From positions 28,563,890 through 28,627,889 of the forward strand of contig NC_052509.1 in assembly GCF_014356525.2 (NCBI RefSeq): a stretch of 64,000 nt of DNA, written 5' to 3'. Origin of the DNA: Nilaparvata lugens. Taxonomy: Eukaryota; Arthropoda; Insecta; Hemiptera; Delphacidae. Made by a program: the position numbers and the translations under genes. The notes under the pieces are model-generated. The model did not search any database. It was not told the origin of the DNA and was given only the letters and a program-made list of their open reading frames with translations. Position 1 is the first letter of the stretch; each line of letters starts with the position of its first letter. Shown here one piece after another: positions 58,790 through 64,000 of the stretch.

Positions 58790-60931
58790 GTAAAACGTTT
58801 TCATTTGTCTCATTTTCACAATTTGTTCCTAGCTAATCTGTATACATGATTTTGTCTGAATATAACACACTCGGAAAAATGTGTTAGACTTTGTTTTACG
58901 AAATAAAACTTTCCATTTAGAAATTAGAGTTTGTATACAAGCACAATGAACTTACAGAATATTAGCTATATTAGCAAACATTCCTTCAGTAGTTTACCAA
59001 TTTATTTGAATGTTTTATCTAATCCAAATTTTAGTGAGATCCTTTTTTCATGCTATTATATTGTCTTGGCTGTGTTGCCTAAAGAATGGTTTTTACTAGT
59101 AGAGTTAGTGGTCGAGTAACTGGCATACTAACTCTACCGAGCTAATTCTACGCTACTTACTTGGTCGAGTAACTGGTTTCAGTTTAAGCCTGGTTTTTAA
59201 TTGAGAATAGTAGGTAAAGTGTGTTATCTAGTGAAAAGAACTAACCTTAAAATGTCAATACTTTTAAATAAATGAATATTCGATTAACAACAACAACAAC
59301 AACAACAATTGCATGCAATCACGGTAGTTAGAAGAAGACGGTAAGGGTCACGCGCAGGTAGACCGGAGCTCTGACGTCACAGCCACCGAAGCTACCAACT
59401 CTACTGACTACTTTAAGCCGGTATTTGTATGCACGCTGTTGCTAAACAGATTACAATTCATATGCTAATCGTTTTGAGATTTGAAATTTCGCCTCTTTAT
59501 CATCAAAATGTCAGTTGGAATATTTCAAGTAATAATTCTTGTATATTGGACCTGGAAATACGGTACATTTGATAGAATAATTCGAAACCCATTAGTAGGC
59601 TACTGTACTGCTGTTATAGTATCAATATTCGGGCTAAATAATGTTAAATAATACTGTATTGTAATAATAAGTACTGTATGAATACTGTATTAACATATCT
59701 GAATGTCAGGGGCGAAGCGTGACTTTTCGGCTCAGTCATCTCCAGGAACAATTCAGTTGAAAGTTTGAATGAAAGCTGCACCCCCTCCCCTACTTTAAAG
59801 ATAATGTTCCATTTTTGACGATTATTTATCGAGAAAGATGACATCTAGTATAAGATAAGCTTACTATTAAAAATCCTTGAGATGAAAACTATAGAACTTG
59901 GCTAAATCTCAAGCTCAGAAACTGGCCCTCAAATTAATTTAAAAAATTGAAATGAAATTCTTTATTCTATATTGATTCATACAACAAGTACATCATCAAA
60001 AATGACAGGGAGAGAAAAATAAGGAAACCTTGTGCTATTCCTCTCCCAAATTCAGAAAAGGTTACACATAGTCCGAAATAGGTTAATTTCTTTAGTTGTT
60101 TACTTCACTAAATTTTCAGTTCTTAATATTTTCAAAAAAGTAGATTTTTAAATATAGATGCTTCAAAAACAAACATAGAAGAAATAATAATAACTATTAT
60201 CAATAACAAATTGCAAACGAAATAATTATCGTATGGTTTGCAACACTGGCGCGGAACAGTGGAATCGCAGAAAATAGCGATGTCTTTGACCGTTTACTCC
60301 ACCATCGTTTACGGGGATAGTGAGAGTGATGATGCAGAAGAGTGGTGGTAACCAATGCTAAATAGCATTACTGGAATCGCATATTTTTGAGAATCACATT
60401 GAACGGACGGAACTGATGATGCAGTAGTCTACTTAATTCGAGCTTGGTGCGCTCGCAAAAAAATGTTCCTCTTTTGGTTTCTTCACCTTTTTTTGTATTT
60501 ATTTTAATTATTTACAATTAGATAATATACACATTACATATCAATTTCTGTCCAGTCATCGGCGAATCCAGAGATGACCGGACGTCTTGCCTCTGCTGAA
60601 TGTGAATATACAGTGTGTGTATTAGAGTCTCGTAAATAACTGCAATAATCATTAAAACTATACATATTGTAAGTGTATATTGTGTTTATTGCACATCTAT
60701 GATACAATGTTAAAATCATTATACATCTAAGTTATTGAATACAGTAGAACTCCCATACTACCTATCAATTCAGATGGTTTTTTTTAATTCTAGTGCCACA
60801 AACTATCACATGCTTTAGAAATATTTGCCAGTTACAAAGAACAAATTATCACAATCATGTAAAAAATTGAAAATTAATGCATTATAAGTGAATTGCTTGA
60901 AATAGAAATTACCTGTCTCCTTGGAGTATTT
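58790..60931 (+). other. No gene seen; weak foldback and a microsatellite
   Basis: A possible miniature element lies at 59087-59418 (TAGTAGAGTTAGTGG against CAGTAGAGTTGGTAGC on the complement). (CAA)n lies at 59287-59308. No C-terminal IFT122 exon was found here. Confidence 0.45.
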
Positions 60932-62213
60932 TTAGAATGCGATTTTCTTCATCTTCTTGCTCATCTTGCGTCTGTTATCCACTGCTTGATTGGATGCTGC
61001 TCTTTTCTTATTCTTCTTATTCAACTCTTTCATCCTCATAAAAGAGCGCGTTCTCACAAAACATTCGATGGCAAAGTCGTCGATATTATCAAATTTTTCT
61101 TTTATAACGTTGATGAGGGTCGCCATTACGTTTGAACATTTTTGAAGTTTTTCTCCATGAAACTTTTCAAATTCTTTTTCTAATTGAATTGTTATTTTTA
61201 GCCACTCATCTGATAGATTGATTAGGCCACCTATAGATATAAAAGAAAGCCAATCACAATTTTTCGAAGCATTTTGTCCGGATCGTTCACTATAATTGAA
61301 TGTTGTAGAAATACCTTTTTTAAAAACACGTTAAGCTATGTAGCCCGATAGCACTTTCAGCAAGTCCAAATTTTCTACAATCTCTTCTCCCTGGCTCTGC
61401 TCACTTAGTTCCTCCATTACTTTGCCAAATACTGAGTCAAGTTCCTTATCATCCATGTCATCCATACATGAATCTTCTTCAGAATGCGAACACAATCTAC
61501 TTTTGTCAGTAGATCAACACTAAGAGTCTCACATGGTTCGGAAGTGCAATTTCCAGTCTTTATTATTGCAGATGCACTTTTAGAAAATAGAAGAGATTTC
61601 ATTCTCTGACTCACTGTTGTTGGTAAAGGGTGGTCGTAGAATCTGTCTATACCTCTAATCTGAGAGAAAAAAGATTCTAAAACGTCCTGATTGCATCGAG
61701 ATGTTAACAAATATTGGTACCCTTCTAGCTGCATTTCGTTTGTACAATCCCTGTGTACTCCGAATAGAAATCATGCATCCAACTTGAAATGGTAACAAAT
61801 TCTTTTTCCCTATTTCTCGAGCAGAAGAGCACAGGTCGTGCAGCTTATTTAAAACCGAATTTTGTAATTCCAAACTGGTACCATAGCCACTTTTCAATTT
61901 GTTGTTGGGGTGATGTGGAATTCTAGAGTTCAACACATCATACCCATCATTCACGGTTGTTAAAAAATCTACGACATGATCATTGCCAGGTAAAATGTAT
62001 GAAATAGCCTTGGCAGCAGTTCTGGAAAGAAGTTCAGCTGCTTTCCTCACATTCTGTCTTTTACTTCCTGTTAAAAGTAAATGTCCCTCTGTTATTTTAT
62101 ACTCATATTTTAATTCTGTAGTGTTCTGTTGTTTAATCAGGTCAAATAAAATATCTTTGGTCACCATTATTCCACCTGGCAGTTCAAACCCTTGGTCCAA
62201 GAGATGGTTACGT

Positions 62214-62222
62214 ATCAATTTG
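62214..62222 (+). repeat. Left 9-bp target duplication (ATCAATTTG)
   Basis: ATCAATTTG, identical to 62571-62579. It encodes part of KLIR in the transposase. Confidence 0.9.
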
Positions 62223-62570
62223 GGGGCGCGACAGTCGAGGCCTGCGACAGTAGAGGACTGTTTTCCAGTCCTCTACGGTCGTAGGCCTCGACTGTCGGGA
62301 GTGTACGAAAATTGAAGAGTTCTCTACTGTCGCCTAACGCAGGCGACATTTGAGGCCTCTTTTTCAGGAGTCCTCTACCGTCGCAGGTCTCGACTGTCGG
62401 GGCTGTACAAAAATTAGAGAGGCCTCAACTGTCGCCTAACGCAGGCGACATTTGAGGCCTCTTTTTCAGGAGTCCTCTACCGTCGCTGGCCTCGAATGTT
62501 GCAGGTCTCTACCGTCGCTGGTCTCGACTGTCGCAGGACTTCTGTCGTTTGCCTCGTTTGACATCGACCC
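62223..62570. mobile_element. 348-bp GC-rich foldback-like insertion in the P-type transposase
   Basis: Starts GGGGGCGCGACAGTCGAGGC; the reverse complement of the right end starts GGGTCGATGTCAAACGAGGC. The body is built from GCGACAGTCGAGGCC / CTCTACCGTCGC modules in both orientations, including a 102-bp unit in two tandem copies. The exact 9-bp duplication shows a transposition. Removing it fuses HVLKL to IRNHLLDQGF. Like the 12-kb insertion it has GG ends, repeat-built termini and a 9-bp duplication. Confidence 0.83.
62280..62485 (+). repeat. 102-bp tandem repeat (two copies)
   Basis: CGCCTAACGCAGGCGACATT starts at 62331 and again at 62433, each followed by TGAGGCCTCTTTTTCAGGAG and a TCCTCTACCGTCGC block. 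CGCCTAACGCAGGCG is itself a hairpin. Confidence 0.88.
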
Positions 62571-62579
62571 ATCAATTTG
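62571..62579 (+). repeat. Right 9-bp target duplication (ATCAATTTG)
   Basis: Identical to 62214-62222. Confidence 0.9.
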
Positions 62580-63384
62580 AGCACATGAGGAACATCCGAA
62601 AAAGCCCGAATAGCACAATCATCACAACAGGGATTATCAACTGAGGGTTTTGTTTGTGATATTCCCAAGTCAGATACAAGCTTACGATTAGACCCACCCA
62701 TATCGCTAACAAATCCTCTACACCTAAATCCACTTTCCTCTACAAGTCTTATTGCTTGGAAAAATATATCGATTGTTACAGCTTGATCAAACTGATAAAA
62801 AATCGGTTGCTTCCATTTTCCTGCTACACTCCGTATTATTATCACTTGCACATTAACATGAGGACCTCTAAAAACATCCATCAAGCTGTCATAACAAATT
62901 TCCGATCGAACCTTCATTTCATTGAAGCTCATAATCACATCTTTCTCAAATTCATTTGTTAATGCTAGCTTGACCCCTGAGTAGAGAAAAACTAACTTCC
63001 AAAAACCCAGGTGGTGTAGAAAACTGGGATAAACGTCTATGAATAGTCTTTTCACTTGGAAGAGGATATTTTAGAATCTCTCTTATGTAGTCCAAACCTT
63101 TTTTTGAAATATATCTTATAGTCACAGCCTTAGCCACATCATCTGATGACCAATTAGTGCATTTTCCTTTCGAGATCATCTGTTGCTGACAATTTGAAAA
63201 AATGCGTTCATAGTTTGTTTCAGTTTGTTTTCTAATATTAAAATTGAATTATTGGCTCGTTTTACTTCATCCTCTAGCTTTACATTAATTCCATTAAGCA
63301 TCTTATTCTCAGTAAGCAAAGCTTTGTAATTAGCAATGTCAATAACATTAGCGTCTACATTATCCAAATTATCTTATTCATTAT

Positions 63385-63450
63385 TTACAATATATACATT
63401 ACTTGCAGTATCTACATTACTTGCAGTATCTACATTACTTACACTATCTG
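63385..63450 (-). repeat. 18-bp coding repeat in the P-type transposase
   Basis: ACTTGCAGTATCTACATT occurs in about 3.5 copies, encoding SNVDTA hexapeptides between the THAP finger and the coiled coil. Confidence 0.85.
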
Positions 63451-63835
63451 CATTATTGTTAAAATCATCCAACAATGTCTGCACAATTTTTCTATTTTCC
63501 CGGCCTATTAATCGACAGCTACGGTCAGATTCAGTCTTTTTTTATTTTAAAAGTCGGTAAACTTGGAATTTTGACTGTTGGAATCGCAGTTTTTTATTAA
63601 TATTTTTCTTAGGGGGTTTTAGTAATTCGGATTTCAACTCACGCTCGAATTCATCTTATACGAAATGTCGGGAGCATATGACTGCTGTTTTCCCATTAAA
63701 ATCATCCTTCCTTCTACAAGAATGCACCCATTGTTTATACAAGTCATCCTGTTTTGGAAATTTGTGAAATGATATGTTAAGTAACTTGGCTTTGTCCGAA
63801 TGAATTGAACAGCCAGCTATCGCGCAACACGGCAT

Positions 63836-64000
63836 ACTACACAGTCATCGAGTGACAAAGTATTTAAAAGTGTAGAAAGTCGGAGTTTAAAACACAAATC
63901 TGCATGAGTTAATAGAAGATCCAACAACGAAGAACTACACACATCATTATCAAAACCATAAACTGCACTTTAAACAACACTTTTTCCGAATTCTATTCCA
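63836..64000 (+). other. Upstream flank of the P-type gene, nothing recognised
   Basis: AT-rich. The terminal inverted repeat of the P-type element is not recognisable before the window ends. Confidence 0.3.

Larger units (their letters stand above)
60932..63835 (-). pseudogene. P-element-type transposase with THAP finger, decayed
   Basis: Starts MPCCAIAGCSIHSDKAKLLN at 63835 and continues FHKFPKQDDLYKQWVHSCRR then VICSRHF, a complete C2CH THAP finger with a stop right after it. Then a SNVDTA hexapeptide array, a coiled coil (NKMLNGINVKLEDEVKRANN), an HTH-like TIHRRLSQF, SFNEMKVRSEICYDS, QPIFYQFDQAVTIDIFFQAI, GFVSDMGGSNRKLVSDLGIS (catalytic Asp), FSDVPHVLKL, the 348-bp insertion, IRNHLLDQGFELPGG, KLKSGYGTSLELQNSVL and a C-terminal DDFAIECFVRTRSFMRMKEL. 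About 2.55 kb without the insertion, near full length. At least three stops and several frame changes make it inactive. Confidence 0.87.

Noticed and set aside
57841..57870. Terminator of IFT122 at TAA 57863
   Set aside because: The TAA is formed by the GTAATT donor. The next exon matches the family and has the required phase, so the protein does not end here.
62223..62570. CRISPR-like array
   Set aside because: The 102-bp repeats are GC-rich inverted modules inside a eukaryotic transposon with a target duplication; there are no spacers of uniform length.

Overview
The window looks like a piece of an AT-rich, transposon-laden arthropod genome, probably an insect and perhaps a hemipteran. That is an inference from splice-site style, intron size, retroelement types and recurrent TAGGCCT-type motifs; the species cannot be read from the sequence. 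There is one host gene. It runs left to right across almost the whole window: a partial IFT122, encoding a subunit of the intraflagellar transport A complex of cilia. I placed 13 exons (380-574 to 58681-58789, about 680 codons) by matching conserved protein segments to AG/GT splice sites and checking that exon phases agree. The first WD-repeat exons lie upstream of the window and the C-terminal exons beyond 58789 probably lie downstream. Two defects stand out: about 80 conserved residues expected between 9680 and 10299 are absent, with a phase clash, and the exon at 16397-16549 carries a one-base frameshift.

Everything else is intronic and mostly dead mobile DNA. Intron 575-9591 holds a Penelope-like element with inverted terminal copies (599-6311), split by a CR1/Daphne-like retrotransposon with an SGNH-hydrolase domain (2220-5945), then a Harbinger-like MADF element carrying a second inverted-repeat element. 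Intron 10437-13472 holds a second copy of the same retrotransposon family. Several MITE-like foldbacks sit in this and the following introns.

The 24-kb intron 17273-41336 is the richest part. A retrotransposon RT gene is cut in two by a 12.15-kb insertion (17968-30119) flanked by an exact 9-bp target duplication and ending in inverted arrays of short repeats, which resembles foldback/Mutator (Rehavkus-type) elements. Inside it are THAP/P-type transposase pieces, a FLYWCH zinc-finger piece and tandem repeats. Further right is a two-ORF retrotransposon (PHD-finger ORF1 and AP endonuclease, 31505-36620), interrupted by another retrotransposon and by a Helentron-like element placed exactly between two T residues.

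Intron 42496-55442 holds a third retrotransposon (43087-48126) split by a 1.94-kb insertion with a 5-bp duplication and a tRNA-Lys-like relic, plus tandem repeats, a G-run minisatellite and a related 5'-truncated RT copy. After the last recognised exon a decayed P-element transposase gene (60932-63835) carries a 348-bp GC-rich insertion, again with a perfect 9-bp duplication.

I saw no CRISPR array, rRNA gene or intact tRNA gene. Nothing in the window works as a bacterial-style gene system. Its interest lies in the nested insertions, whose order can be read from target duplications and restored reading frames, and in the two apparent defects of IFT122.
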